Assembly: GCA_963850425.1 (NCBI GenBank)
Contig: CAWKLF010000004.1
Span: 1 to 64,000 of the forward strand
Direction: 5' to 3'
Source: Gp1-AA133 sp963850425
Lineage (GTDB): Bacteria; Acidobacteriota; Terriglobia; Terriglobales; Acidobacteriaceae
Length of the DNA stretch: 64,000 nt
Shown here: positions 24,665 to 33,763 of the stretch, in pieces
Position numbering within the stretch: position 1 is the stretch's first letter
Layout of the letters: every line of letters starts with the position of its first letter
Made by a program: the position numbers and the translations under genes
The notes under the pieces: model-generated
Database searches by the model: none
The model's input: the letters and a program-made list of their open reading frames with translations, nothing else
Told to the model about the DNA's origin: nothing

Positions 24665-26425
24665 ATGCCAATCGATTTTCTGCGGCGTCTGCACGCCTGC
24701 AGAGTGTTCGCAGCGACTACGGCGGTAACTCTCCTGCTTTGCCTGACTCCCGCTTTTGCCAACGGTCCTGAGCCTGCTAACAATCCCGGCCTCGCTCCGA
24801 TTCTCAAATACATCGACACCGGCTGGGACACGCTCACCCGCTCCATGACCGACTGCAACACAGTCGTTGACCCCAAGCTGGTCGAGGAATCGATTCTTTA
24901 CTTGCCCGCGGGCTCGGCGACTCCCGCACCGGTTGGCGACATGCAAAAGCGCTGCCACGTTAAAGTTGAGCACCTGCCAGTCGCCATCACAGGTCCCGGA
25001 CAGCTGACGACCGGCATCACCCCGCCAGGATTGCTTTATCTTCCCAACCGTTATGTCGTCCCCGGTGGCCGTTTCAACGAAATGTACGGTTGGGACACGT
25101 ACTTCATCGTGCGTGGATTGGTGGAAGACAAGCGGCTCGACCTAGCCCGAGGCATCATCGAGAACTTCTTCTTCGAGATTGAGCACTACGGCACGGTCTT
25201 GAACGCCAACCGCACGTATTTCCTGACGCGCTCGCAACCTCCCTTTCTCACATCCATGATCCTGTCGGTCTACCAGGCGGAGAAAGCCGCGGGGAAAAAC
25301 GATCGCGAACTTCTGGAGCAGGGGTACCAATGGGCCAGCAAAGATTACGAGATGTGGAACCGCGATCCGCACCGGGCGGGAGACACGGGCCTCTCGCGCT
25401 ACTTCGATTTCGGCAACGGCCCCGCCCCGGAGAGCCTGAAGGACGAAACCGATGCCTACCGCCGGGTGGCCGGATATTTTCTGCTCCACGCGCAGGGGCG
25501 CAACTACGTCACCGAAGTCGAAGAGCCCAGCGGTCCATTGAGCGCCGAAGACCAGCGCAAAGCGGCGGCCGCGTACCTGGGCACGCGCTACTCGGTGCAG
25601 GTGTGCAACGCGCAGCGCACCATGGCCAAGGCCGATTGTGATCCGGCGCGCGATATATTTCTTGCTGCAGACTACTACAAAGGCGACCGCGCCATGCGCG
25701 AGTCGGGCTTCGACATCTCCTTCCGTTTCGGCCCTTACGGAGCTGCCACGCACCACTATGCGCCCGTCTGTCTCAACAGCCTGCTCTATAAGACGGAAAA
25801 AGATCTTCAGCAGATTAGCGAGATGCTAGGGCGCGGCGACGACGCCAGGCGCTGGGCCGACCGCGCCAGCCAGCGCGCCGAACGCATTCAGAAATACCTC
25901 TGGGACGCGCAGAGGGGAATGTTCTTCGACTACAACCTTGATTCCTCGTCTCGATCGGCCTACCACTACATCACTACGTTCTATCCATTGTGGGCCGGCA
26001 TCGCGACCAAGGAGCAGGCCGAAGCCTTGCGGAAGAACTTGAAGATCTTCGAGCACCCCGGCGGACTGGCGATGAGCGACAACGACCCGGGCGTGCAGTG
26101 GGACCTTCCTTATGGTTGGGCTCCGACGCAACTGCTGGCCATCGAAGGCCTGCGCCGTTACGGCTTCAATGAGGATGCGGATCGCACATCATATGAATTT
26201 CTCTCAACCGTTGCCGAAAATTTTCGTCGGGACGGCACCATCCGCGAAAAATACGACGTGATCACGCGTTCTTCCGAAGCCAAGGTCGCCACCGGCTACC
26301 AGATCAATGTAGTCGGCTTCGGCTGGACCAACGCCGCCTTCCTGGTCCTGCTACACAAATTGCCGGGGGATATGGTAACGCGCCTGGCGAACGAGCAAAC
26401 CGCAACGCCTGCAAACACCAAGTAG
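24665..26425 (+). CDS. Trehalase (GH37)
   Basis: Hydrolyses alpha,alpha-trehalose to two glucose. The 586-aa protein has an N-terminal signal peptide (VTLLLCLTPAFA region), so it is periplasmic or secreted (TreA-like). Both family signatures are present: PGGRFNEMYGWDTYF near residue 138 and QWDLPYGWAPTQLLAIEGLR near residue 480. The RxxxES-like block (MRESGFDISFRFG, near residue 345) and the general acid/base region in the alpha/alpha barrel are also in place. Its length of 586 aa is close to the E. coli enzyme (565). It closes the co-directional secreted glycosidase group, 279 bp after the GH13 gene with a dispersed repeat between, so it may have its own promoter. Confidence 0.95.
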   Translation: MPIDFLRRLHACRVFAATTAVTLLLCLTPAFANGPEPANNPGLAPILKYIDTGWDTLTRSMTDCNTVVDPKLVEESILYLPAGSATPAPVGDMQKRCHVKVEHLPVAITGPGQLTTGITPPGLLYLPNRYVVPGGRFNEMYGWDTYFIVRGLVEDKRLDLARGIIENFFFEIEHYGTVLNANRTYFLTRSQPPFLTSMILSVYQAEKAAGKNDRELLEQGYQWASKDYEMWNRDPHRAGDTGLSRYFDFGNGPAPESLKDETDAYRRVAGYFLLHAQGRNYVTEVEEPSGPLSAEDQRKAAAAYLGTRYSVQVCNAQRTMAKADCDPARDIFLAADYYKGDRAMRESGFDISFRFGPYGAATHHYAPVCLNSLLYKTEKDLQQISEMLGRGDDARRWADRASQRAERIQKYLWDAQRGMFFDYNLDSSSRSAYHYITTFYPLWAGIATKEQAEALRKNLKIFEHPGGLAMSDNDPGVQWDLPYGWAPTQLLAIEGLRRYGFNEDADRTSYEFLSTVAENFRRDGTIREKYDVITRSSEAKVATGYQINVVGFGWTNAAFLVLLHKLPGDMVTRLANEQTATPANTK

Positions 26426-26504
26426 TAAAGTTGAGTGTCGCCTGCAAAGACTGAGTAGGCGAAGTAAAGATGAGTGAAGGCGCCGACCGGGCGATGAGCT
26501 CCGA

Positions 26505-26562
26505 AGCACCGAGCCGCGGGGCGGCAGAAGTCATTAGCCCAGGGCGTGAGCCCTGGGTCAGC
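26505..26562 (+). repeat. Palindromic repeat, CCCAGGGC-GTGA-GCCCTGGG
   Basis: An 8-bp perfect stem at 26538-26557 has conserved flanks (GAGCCGCGGGGCGGCAGAAG, then TCATTAG). The same element in the opposite orientation is at 26838-26895. Confidence 0.6.
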
Positions 26563-26602
26563 CAAACAACGTCGAAAGCCCCTAGGGCGGAATCCGCGCG
26601 CA

Positions 26603-26618
26603 GTGGGCGACAGCCCAC
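26603..26618. repeat. GTGGGC-GACA-GCCCAC hairpin
   Basis: A perfect 6-bp inverted repeat between the two larger palindromes. It may be part of a composite repeat cluster. No gene is recognised in 26426-26949. Confidence 0.4.
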
Positions 26619-26837
26619 CAGCGTTGTTTCATCGGGGAGATCCCACGACCGCGCCGAAGGCGCCGCGTATGGTACATTTCCTGTCGCGCGCAGTTTCTCT
26701 GAAAATGAGTTTCAAATTTGGAGGGCGCATCTGCATCGGTTCTAGCGGGCCGTCAAGACTTCTTACAACCGGCCATCGCACGTGCTCACGCCACGGCTCG
26801 AGGATGCCGCCCCACCGAGGCTCGCTCTGCTTGGTCA

Positions 26838-26895
26838 CCCGACCCAGGGCTTACGCCCTGGGCTAATGACTTCCGCCGCTCCACGGCTCGAGACC
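26838..26895 (-). repeat. Palindromic repeat, inverted second copy
   Basis: The stem CCCAGGGC-TTAC-GCCCTGGG (26843-26862) and its flank (CTAATGACTTCCGCCGCTCC then ACGGCTCGAG) are the reverse complement of 26505-26562. The pair encloses about 275 bp. Confidence 0.6.
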
Positions 26896-26949
26896 TAACA
26901 CCAAAGATCCGCACCCAACACCTGATACCTAAGACTCAACGCCGCATTT

Positions 26950-27999
26950 TTACTCCGGCTTGCCCGGCGCATCCTGCAGCTGTTGCGCCAGTTTCCGCTC
27001 CCGCTCGGCGTCGGCCGTCTTCCCCATATCCTGGTAGGCTTGCCCGAGCAAGTGGTGCGCCACCGAATTATTCGGATCGACACGTAACGCATGCTGCAAG
27101 GCCCTCGCCGCCAACTCCGCCTCGCCTTTCTTTTCGAGAACCTTGCCCAGCAAGATATATGCGCCAGTCGAAGTCGAATCCAGCCAGATCGAGCGCTGCA
27201 GGAGCCGTTCCGCGTCGTCAAACTTTTGAATGCGCGAGTACGCATCCGCCAGCTTGTAGTAAGTGGACGCGTGTCCCGGATTCAGTTTCAACTCCGCCTG
27301 AAAATCAGCAATCGCTTCCGGAATCCGCGATTTGTATAGGTGAAGCTCGCCCAGAAAGAAATGGGCCAGCGGCAATTTCGGATCGAGTTCAATCGCCTTC
27401 TTCGCATATTCCTCGGCGATCGGATCAAATTCCTGCCTAAGCAGCACGCGCGCCGTGAACAGGTAAGCCGCCGCCGAATCGGCGGGAACATCGAACATCC
27501 GGGCAAAGGCGACGCGCGCCTTCGGATAATCCTTTGTCTGGATATAGGCAACGCCCAGAATGTACGACGCGTCGACGTTGGCCCGCGGATACCATCCCTG
27601 AACGCGTTCGAGCAGCGGAATCGCCTCTGCGGGCCTGCCCGCGAGATAATTCGATAGTCCCAGGAGCTGGACCGCTTCTTTGTCGTCGGGATCCTCCTGC
27701 ATCGCTTTTTTGAGGGCCTCGATGGCCTTGAGGTAGTCGCCAGCCTTGTAGTAGGTGATGCCCAACTCGTGGGCGAGTCCCGGTAGATTTGGATTCTCCG
27801 CCCCCACTCGTTCAAGCTCAGCAATGGCCTCAGCGCTCTTCCCCTGTTGCACAAGCTTCCGAGCTCCAGCAAACGCGGAATCCGCGCTCTGAGATGGCGC
27901 AGAAGGCAACGGCGAGGCATCCTGGGAAGCAGTCGTACGCTGCTGAGCCGATAGCGGGAGTGCCAGGAAGAAAACGAGGACGAGAGCAGGGATGTTCAC
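26950..27999 (-). CDS. Exported TPR-repeat protein
   Basis: The 349-aa protein has a signal peptide (GTG start at 27999; IPALVLVFFLALPLSA). Eight or so tetratricopeptide repeats run from about residue 45 to 340, recognisable by A-x3-G-x-Y and P-x-x-x-A spacing (GITYYKAGDYLKAIEALKKA, GELHLYKSRIPEAIADF, GKVLEKKGEAELAARAL, GQAYQDMGKTADAERERK). TPR arrays are scaffolds for protein interaction; no catalytic domain is present. It lies downstream of, and on the same strand as, the TonB receptor, but a strong terminator separates them. Multiple exported TPR proteins are typical of Acidobacteriota. The binding partner is unknown. Confidence 0.85.
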   Translation of the reverse strand: MNIPALVLVFFLALPLSAQQRTTASQDASPLPSAPSQSADSAFAGARKLVQQGKSAEAIAELERVGAENPNLPGLAHELGITYYKAGDYLKAIEALKKAMQEDPDDKEAVQLLGLSNYLAGRPAEAIPLLERVQGWYPRANVDASYILGVAYIQTKDYPKARVAFARMFDVPADSAAAYLFTARVLLRQEFDPIAEEYAKKAIELDPKLPLAHFFLGELHLYKSRIPEAIADFQAELKLNPGHASTYYKLADAYSRIQKFDDAERLLQRSIWLDSTSTGAYILLGKVLEKKGEAELAARALQHALRVDPNNSVAHHLLGQAYQDMGKTADAERERKLAQQLQDAPGKPE

Positions 28000-28102
28000 A
28001 ATCTTCGGAGGACCTCTAAACGCAAATTAGAACACACCGGCGCTCGCTTCGCCCGCCACACTGGACCTCAAGACCCTCACGCCGGATCGAGCCTCGACCA
28101 AT

Positions 28103-28130
28103 AAAAAAGGGAGCCCGTTTGGACTCCCTT
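28103..28130 (-). terminator. Rho-independent terminator of TonB receptor gene
   Basis: On the minus strand a 10-bp stem, AAGGGAGTCC with GGGCTCCCTT (one G-T pair), has a four-base loop and is followed by a short T-run. It lies 25 bp after the receptor's stop codon. Confidence 0.85.
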
Positions 28131-28155
28131 CTTAGTCAATTGACCGCTGTGACGG

Positions 28156-31100
28156 TTAGAACTCGAAACGAACGGCGAATTCCAACTCACGCATGTGGGT
28201 TCCACCCTCCAACCCGGTGATTTTTCCGTTGTTGCCACCTTGGCAGTCGATGCAGCCGTTCGCACCGTTGTTCTGGCTGAAGGCGTACACCGGGTGGTTG
28301 AAGATGTTGAATGCGTTCATCAGGAACTTCGCTTTCACCCGCTCTGTGACCAGGAAAGACTTCGATACCGACAGGTCGGAATAGAAGCCTCTCGGTCCAT
28401 CGTAGGTGTTGCGTCCAATATCGCCGATCGTTCCGCAGTTCGGAAGGGCGAACGGGCCAGCCCCCGGCCGCGGCAGACCACAGGTATCGGTACCAACCGG
28501 TAGCAAGTTCGGGTCGATAGCAAGTGAGGCTACCGGGGTGAAGAAGGTCCGAGTGTGGTTCTTCGTGTCCAGCGACCCGATACTAGTGTGAAGCTTTTTA
28601 CTGGTCGAGTTGGGGCGGCACGGCCCAGTGTCGCTGATGGCGCCGCACTCACCGATGCTGGGCGTCCACGGCAGGCCACTACTCCAGTTCGTGGTATTGC
28701 TTACCTGCCAGCCGCCAATAATGTAGTCCATCATTCTGCTGGCATCGCCTTTGTACTTCTTTCCGCGACCGAAGGGCAGTTCGTAAATGGGGCTGAATAC
28801 GAACACGTGGTCGCGATTGAAGTCGACGCGTCCCCACGAATCCTTATGGCTTACGGCGTAGTAGTTATCTTGGGGATATCCGTAGGCCTTGGAGTACGTG
28901 TAGTGGGACAGAAACTGCAATCCGTTCGAGAAGCGTTTGTCCAGCTTGACTTCTAACGCGTTGTAGGTACTGGCCGCATCGTTCCCGTAATAGTTGCTCA
29001 AGGAGAACGGGATCCGCGGGAAAAGTGGCCGGCGCTGATTCTGCGGAGTAAATGCGCTGAACGATGCGGACGCCGCCCCGCAGACTCCTGGAGTCGTCGA
29101 GGTCGGATTTGGAGTCGCCCCCAGGGGGCAGGGTTGGGTTGTGTCTGGTTTTCCATTCGCACCGATCAGGAAGGCCTTCGTGACGGTAGCGCCGTCCCCT
29201 ACCCGTGCCGGGTTGATGTCATAGTTAGGCCCGTTGCCCACAAATCCGTGCGTTCCCTTGCTCCCGACATAGGCGACCTCGAGAGACATCGTGTTGGTCA
29301 CCTGATGCTGAACGGTGATGTTCCACGCATCCACTGTCGGCAATTGCTGCCGGGTGGGACGGATGTGGGTTCCCGACAATTGTGACGTTAGCGGGATGAA
29401 CCCATCCGCCGGGACGGCGGGGAAAGCGTCGTTCGGGTTAATGCCAGGACTGACGTTTGGTCCCGCATCGAGGCTAAACAGCTGCACCAGATTTGCAGAG
29501 CATGGAGTCGCAGCCGTGCAATTTGGATTCGGACCAGTCCCGTTCGTGAACGTGCTGGCATCGTAGTTCTGCTTCAATAGAACGGGCAGGTTTTGCGTGA
29601 CTGTGTGTCCGAAATTCGATCCGAACACGCCGATGTCATAGCTACGTCCGTAACCCATGCGAACGACAGTCTTGGGCGTCGCTTGATATGCGATACCAAG
29701 CCGAGGAGCGAAAGCCTTCAGATTGTTTTCGACGCTGCCGCTCAGGTTATAGCGTCCCACCCCTGCGACGCGGATGCCGCCTGACGCGCCATCCACAATG
29801 TTCGCAAAGCCGCCGTGGGCTTTTCCGTTGACTGTCTCCGGGAAGTAGATTTCCCAACGCAAGCCGTAGTTGATGGTCAACTTCGAAGTAGCCCGCCAAG
29901 TATCCTGGCCGTAGAAGAACCAGCGCTTCTGCCTCTCAGCCGCGTTGTTAGCACCCGCGATATTGGGGTTATTGACGTAGCGGGCAAAGGATGTGACGTC
30001 GCCCAAGAGGAACGTGGCCAAGTCCAAACCCCCATTGGTGCCGTCGGACGTGCCCTCGGGGCTGAAGTTGTATTCGCCGGTACGGTTATTGTCACTGGGA
30101 ATTCGCAAGTTCATGGCGTATCGAATATCGGCGCCAAACTTGATCTGATGATTCCCCTTCACATGCGTCCAGTTGTTCACGAACTGGAATTGCTGCTCGC
30201 TTTCGGTCAAGGGGCAGTTGCAACGGGCTACTCCCAGACCGTCGCCGAAACTGGAGACCACCAACCCATTGCCACCTTGATTCGGAGCGCCGTTAAAGCC
30301 GCTCAGAGGAGCCTTACCCAATTGGAAAGAGCCCAGACCGGCGGTCTTGGGATCGTCGGTGTTCGCCCCGGGGATTCCGAAGTCCGTCATCGGAGTACCG
30401 CCGTCGGGCTTGCTGGTGGTCGGGTTGTACTTGAAGTAGCCGAAGCGAAAGTCGGTCAGCCAATTGTTCGTGACGGTTTTGTTAAATCCAGTCGCCAGGC
30501 TGTAGTTGTGAGTCTTCGAGCTTCCGGAGAGACCGGGAGCATCACTGGTTCCTCCGTTGCCGGGACCACCCAGAGGACCCAACAGACCCGTACCTGAGAT
30601 GGTGTAGTAGGAGAGGCTGAAGCGTCCGAAGATGTTCAAGCTCTGGCTTGCGGTGTAGTCGATGCGAGTGTCGAACCCATTTGACTTGAAGGGGCCCGAG
30701 CCAGCGCCGACAAAATTATTCTGCACGGGCGCGCCAACACCCGGGTCCGGGAACAATGCGAGAATCTTTGCTGCCGCGGGCGAAATCCTGCCAATTGGAA
30801 TTTGGTTGTTCGCGAATTTAGTTCGTCCCGACCCGGTTTGGAGGTTACCCGTCAGCGGATCGTAAACTTGCCCACCTCCAGTAACGCCCGCGGCGGTCGT
30901 GAGGTAATCGCTGAGATCGCAGAATCCGTTGGGGTCTGTGTTGACGGTCGGGTCGCAGGTCGTAAGGGCGGTATGTGTCGGAACCGTGAACAGGCCGCTC
31001 ACCCCGTTGCTCTGCCGAGTTCCTTGATAGTCTCCGAAGAAAAACAGTTTGTCTTTAATAATGGGGCCGCCGATGGTGCCGCCGAACTGAGCCCAACGGG

Positions 31101-31968
31101 ACGGAGGCAACAGGCGTCCAGTTACCTTATCCGGCGCGCTTTGGGAGAACGGGTCCCGGGCCTGAGTCCAATCCGAACGGCGATAAAAGAAGCCGGTCCC
31201 GTGTACGCTATTGCTGCCCGACTTGGTTTGCGCTGTCACCAGGCTGGCAACAGCCTTGCCAAATTCGGCGTCGTAATTCGCCAGCGCTACCTTGGCTTCC
31301 GTGACTCCGTCTAGATTTGGGTTCACCACGATGATGCCGAGAATAGGGTCTTGGTTATCAGTTCCGTCGAGTTCGAAACCCGTGCCACTGAAGTGTTGTC
31401 CCTGACTGAAGATCTGGTATCCCTGCTGCGGGTTCTCAGTGGCGGCATGGCTCCAACCGACGATTTTCTGTGAGCCTGGGGCCATCAATTGCAATTCAGT
31501 AAAGTTGCGATTGAGGATCGGCACTTCGACGACTGCGCGGTCATTGAAGGTGACAGCCACGTCGGCGCGGTCGGTCTTCAACTGCGGAGCTTCGGCTGTT
31601 ACTTCTACCGTCTCGGTCGCGGTACCCACCTGGAAGTGCATATCCACGCGTGCGCCAGCATCTGCTTCTACAATCACGTCCTTCTGCTGGCTGACTTTGA
31701 AACCCGTGCCTTCAACTCTTACGGTGTAACTATCCGGCACCAAGTGCGTCACCGAATAATTTCCGTCTCCGTTCGTGGTGGTCGTGTCTTCGGTACCTTT
31801 GCGTTGGTTGGTTACCGTGACCTTCGCACCCGCCACGGCTGCGCCCTGCGGATCGGTTACGGTGCCCAAGATGCTTCCGTATACGGCTTGCGCAAATGCG
31901 GCCGTCGGCATAAGCATGCACAGACACATAAATGATATTGCCAGTACCATCCAGAACTTCGTCTTCAT
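28156..31968 (-). CDS. TonB-dependent receptor with carboxypeptidase-regulatory-like domain
   Basis: Outer-membrane importer of about 1270 aa. I place the start at ATG 31968 (MKTKFWMVLAISFMCLCMLM; GGAGGAG five bases upstream) because it begins a signal peptide; a longer frame to 32073 adds an unlikely N-terminus. Residues about 28-110 form a carboxypeptidase-regulatory-like beta domain (GSILGTVTDPQGAAVAGAKV then NGDGNYSVTHLVPDSYTV). A plug domain follows (VVEVPILNRNFTEL, FELDGTDNQDPILG), then a large beta-barrel. The protein ends in Phe (LEFAVRFEF), as outer-membrane barrels do. This is the Oar-like type abundant in Acidobacteriota and linked to polymer-derived or large substrates. It is divergent from a membrane-anchored winged-helix regulator at 32490, probably its controller. 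Confidence 0.93.
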   Translation of the reverse strand: MKTKFWMVLAISFMCLCMLMPTAAFAQAVYGSILGTVTDPQGAAVAGAKVTVTNQRKGTEDTTTTNGDGNYSVTHLVPDSYTVRVEGTGFKVSQQKDVIVEADAGARVDMHFQVGTATETVEVTAEAPQLKTDRADVAVTFNDRAVVEVPILNRNFTELQLMAPGSQKIVGWSHAATENPQQGYQIFSQGQHFSGTGFELDGTDNQDPILGIIVVNPNLDGVTEAKVALANYDAEFGKAVASLVTAQTKSGSNSVHGTGFFYRRSDWTQARDPFSQSAPDKVTGRLLPPSRWAQFGGTIGGPIIKDKLFFFGDYQGTRQSNGVSGLFTVPTHTALTTCDPTVNTDPNGFCDLSDYLTTAAGVTGGGQVYDPLTGNLQTGSGRTKFANNQIPIGRISPAAAKILALFPDPGVGAPVQNNFVGAGSGPFKSNGFDTRIDYTASQSLNIFGRFSLSYYTISGTGLLGPLGGPGNGGTSDAPGLSGSSKTHNYSLATGFNKTVTNNWLTDFRFGYFKYNPTTSKPDGGTPMTDFGIPGANTDDPKTAGLGSFQLGKAPLSGFNGAPNQGGNGLVVSSFGDGLGVARCNCPLTESEQQFQFVNNWTHVKGNHQIKFGADIRYAMNLRIPSDNNRTGEYNFSPEGTSDGTNGGLDLATFLLGDVTSFARYVNNPNIAGANNAAERQKRWFFYGQDTWRATSKLTINYGLRWEIYFPETVNGKAHGGFANIVDGASGGIRVAGVGRYNLSGSVENNLKAFAPRLGIAYQATPKTVVRMGYGRSYDIGVFGSNFGHTVTQNLPVLLKQNYDASTFTNGTGPNPNCTAATPCSANLVQLFSLDAGPNVSPGINPNDAFPAVPADGFIPLTSQLSGTHIRPTRQQLPTVDAWNITVQHQVTNTMSLEVAYVGSKGTHGFVGNGPNYDINPARVGDGATVTKAFLIGANGKPDTTQPCPLGATPNPTSTTPGVCGAASASFSAFTPQNQRRPLFPRIPFSLSNYYGNDAASTYNALEVKLDKRFSNGLQFLSHYTYSKAYGYPQDNYYAVSHKDSWGRVDFNRDHVFVFSPIYELPFGRGKKYKGDASRMMDYIIGGWQVSNTTNWSSGLPWTPSIGECGAISDTGPCRPNSTSKKLHTSIGSLDTKNHTRTFFTPVASLAIDPNLLPVGTDTCGLPRPGAGPFALPNCGTIGDIGRNTYDGPRGFYSDLSVSKSFLVTERVKAKFLMNAFNIFNHPVYAFSQNNGANGCIDCQGGNNGKITGLEGGTHMRELEFAVRFEF

Positions 31969-32079
31969 CGAACTCCTCCGCGTGGACCCGTTGAACGCAA
32001 CCCTGCCTGATTGGCTTTCGTAGCTTGGAGAGAAAACTCGTGGTGTGAGGCTAAGATACCCCGCTGTTGCCATCCTCGC

Positions 32080-32095
32080 TAGTAGAAAACTACTA
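32080..32095. repeat. Inverted repeat TAGTAG-AAAA-CTACTA (candidate operator)
   Basis: A perfect 6-bp inverted repeat about 112 bp upstream of the TonB receptor start. Its symmetry and position suggest a dimeric regulator site; this is inference. Confidence 0.4.
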
Positions 32096-32175
32096 TCCGC
32101 CCTTTCGCGCCGCTGCGATCCACCTTACCCGGTAGATCGATTTTTCAACGGTTCTCGGGGATTGTTTACTACTGG

Positions 32176-32205
32176 CCCAAAGTCATTCTGTCTATGACTT
32201 TTGGG
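32176..32205. repeat. Inverted repeat CCCAAAGTCAT / ATGACTTTTGGG
   Basis: The arms are 11 and 12 bases, differing by one A, with a 7-base spacer, in the middle of the divergent region. It could be an operator or an RNA hairpin. Confidence 0.45.
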
Positions 32206-32489
32206 AATTGCGAAATCACAAACTATGAAAAGCAGGATGTGAGTTCCATTTCCTGAAAGAGCCACGAATCATGAATCACGGCTTTAATGCCTTTTACCGA
32301 TCGATGACCCCACATCGTTGCACTTGATCCGCCGAACACTCCCCACATCACAAGTTTCGTCGGAAAATTTTTGGAGCCGATCACAATGAAGTCGTGGCGC
32401 GCTAAATTAAAGTTTCCACAGGTTGCGATACGGTTACAGTCCGAACGTGCGCTGTTGCACGCGGCTGGCCGCATTGTTACGCTTGTTAC

Positions 32490-33752
32490 ATGGGCGTAAC
32501 AGCATCGGCGATGGAGCGGGCACAATATCTCGCCGCCATTGACCGCTTGGCGAAGAGTCGAGTACTGCACGGATCTGAATCTCTTTGCAGATTGCTGCGT
32601 TACCTCGCGGAGCACAGTCTCCAGAATCCTGGAGTTCCGATCAAGGAGTATCAACTCGCCACAGAAGTCTTCGGTCGCTCTCCCGACTTTGATCCGCAGC
32701 TCGATTCTGCAATCCGCGTGCAGGCTGGCCGTCTACGATTGAAGCTCGCCGAATACTATTCAGCAGAGGGTCAGGAAGATCCCGTAGTCGTTGACCTGCC
32801 GAAAGGTAATTACGCACTCTCCTTCCATGCGAGATCTTTGACTCCCAAGCCCCACCTTGTAGAGTCGGCCGGCTCCGTAACAGCTCCGGAGCGGCAGCAT
32901 AACTTGCGCAACTGGGCGATAGGCGTGATTGCCATATCGATTTTGCTGGCTGCAGGTGTTTCCGCCCTGGTGGTTAAGTGGGAGAACCATCTGCGCGCGG
33001 ATGCAACCTCTAGAAAGCGTCCGCCGATTGCGCCCGTGTTCCAGACATTCTGGAAAGGGTTCGTTTCCGGCCCGGAAGAGCCCTGGGTGGTCTTCAGCAA
33101 CGCAGCGTTCGTTGGGCGTCCCGAGACCGGCATGCGTTACCGCAATCCTACGGCGGATTCCCATTCGCTGATTCTCGACCACTACACCGGCGTCGGCGAA
33201 GTGCTGGCGGTGCATGAACTCGATCGCGTTTTTCATCTGTTCGACCAGGAGGTCCGCGTCAAACGCGGAAGCCTGTTCTCACTCGACGACGCAAAACACA
33301 ATGACCTCATCTTCGTGGGATCGCCCGCCGAGAATCTCTCCCTGCGCGACATCCCGATGAACCAGCAGTTCGTGTTTCAACGAGTGGCGAATGGCCCCCG
33401 CAAAGGGGACCTCGCTATTGCGAATCTGCACGCGCGCCTTGGGGAGCCTCCTTCTTTCATCGGAAGCTCGTCGACCACCCCTTTGACGGAAGACTACGCC
33501 GTCATCGCGCTCATGAAGGGCATGGACCCATCCAACACAGTTTTGATTTTGGCGGGAAGTTCGACCATTGGGACGCAGGCCGCTGTGGAATACGTTTGCC
33601 ACGAAGAGTCGCTGTCCCGGTTGCTGACGCGCGTTGGCGTAGCCCCGAACTCTGAGCTCATGCCGTTTGAAGTAGTGTTGCACATAAAGGTCGCACGCGG
33701 AGTGCCGGTGGAGTCCGACATCGTTGCTGTGCGCCAGGACAACGAAAGATAA
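32490..33752 (+). CDS. Membrane-anchored winged-helix regulator
   Basis: The 420-aa protein has an N-terminal wHTH domain (about residues 5-110: LCRLLRYLAEHSLQNPGVPI, KEYQLATEVFGRSPDFDPQL, then AIRVQAGRLRLKLAEYYSAE and DLPKGNYALSF). I recognise this as a DNA-binding module typical of acidobacterial one-component regulators. A single membrane helix follows (LRNWAIGVIAISILLAAGVSA) and then a periplasmic domain of about 260 residues with no recognised family. The topology is CadC/ToxR-like: cytoplasmic DNA binding with an external sensor. It is divergent from the TonB receptor, suggesting it senses the receptor's substrate and regulates it. The start could also be the internal ATG at 32511; neither has a clear ribosome-binding site. 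Confidence 0.75.
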   Translation: MGVTASAMERAQYLAAIDRLAKSRVLHGSESLCRLLRYLAEHSLQNPGVPIKEYQLATEVFGRSPDFDPQLDSAIRVQAGRLRLKLAEYYSAEGQEDPVVVDLPKGNYALSFHARSLTPKPHLVESAGSVTAPERQHNLRNWAIGVIAISILLAAGVSALVVKWENHLRADATSRKRPPIAPVFQTFWKGFVSGPEEPWVVFSNAAFVGRPETGMRYRNPTADSHSLILDHYTGVGEVLAVHELDRVFHLFDQEVRVKRGSLFSLDDAKHNDLIFVGSPAENLSLRDIPMNQQFVFQRVANGPRKGDLAIANLHARLGEPPSFIGSSSTTPLTEDYAVIALMKGMDPSNTVLILAGSSTIGTQAAVEYVCHEESLSRLLTRVGVAPNSELMPFEVVLHIKVARGVPVESDIVAVRQDNER

Positions 33753-33763
33753 TCCTTCATGAT

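Larger units (their letters stand above)
31969..32489. promoter_or_regulatory. Divergent control region of TonB receptor and regulator
   Basis: This stretch of 521 bases without a gene holds two inverted repeats: TAGTAG-AAAA-CTACTA at 32080-32095 and an 11-12-base pair CCCAAAGTCAT / ATGACTTTTGGG at 32176-32205 with a 7-base spacer. Both lie upstream of the receptor start and could be operators for the divergently encoded regulator. A TACTA half-site recurs near 32168. I cannot assign the promoters with confidence. Confidence 0.5.

Noticed and set aside
32223..32654. 143-codon minus-strand frame across the divergent promoter
   Set aside because: Overlaps the start of the wHTH regulator antisense and shows no coding features.
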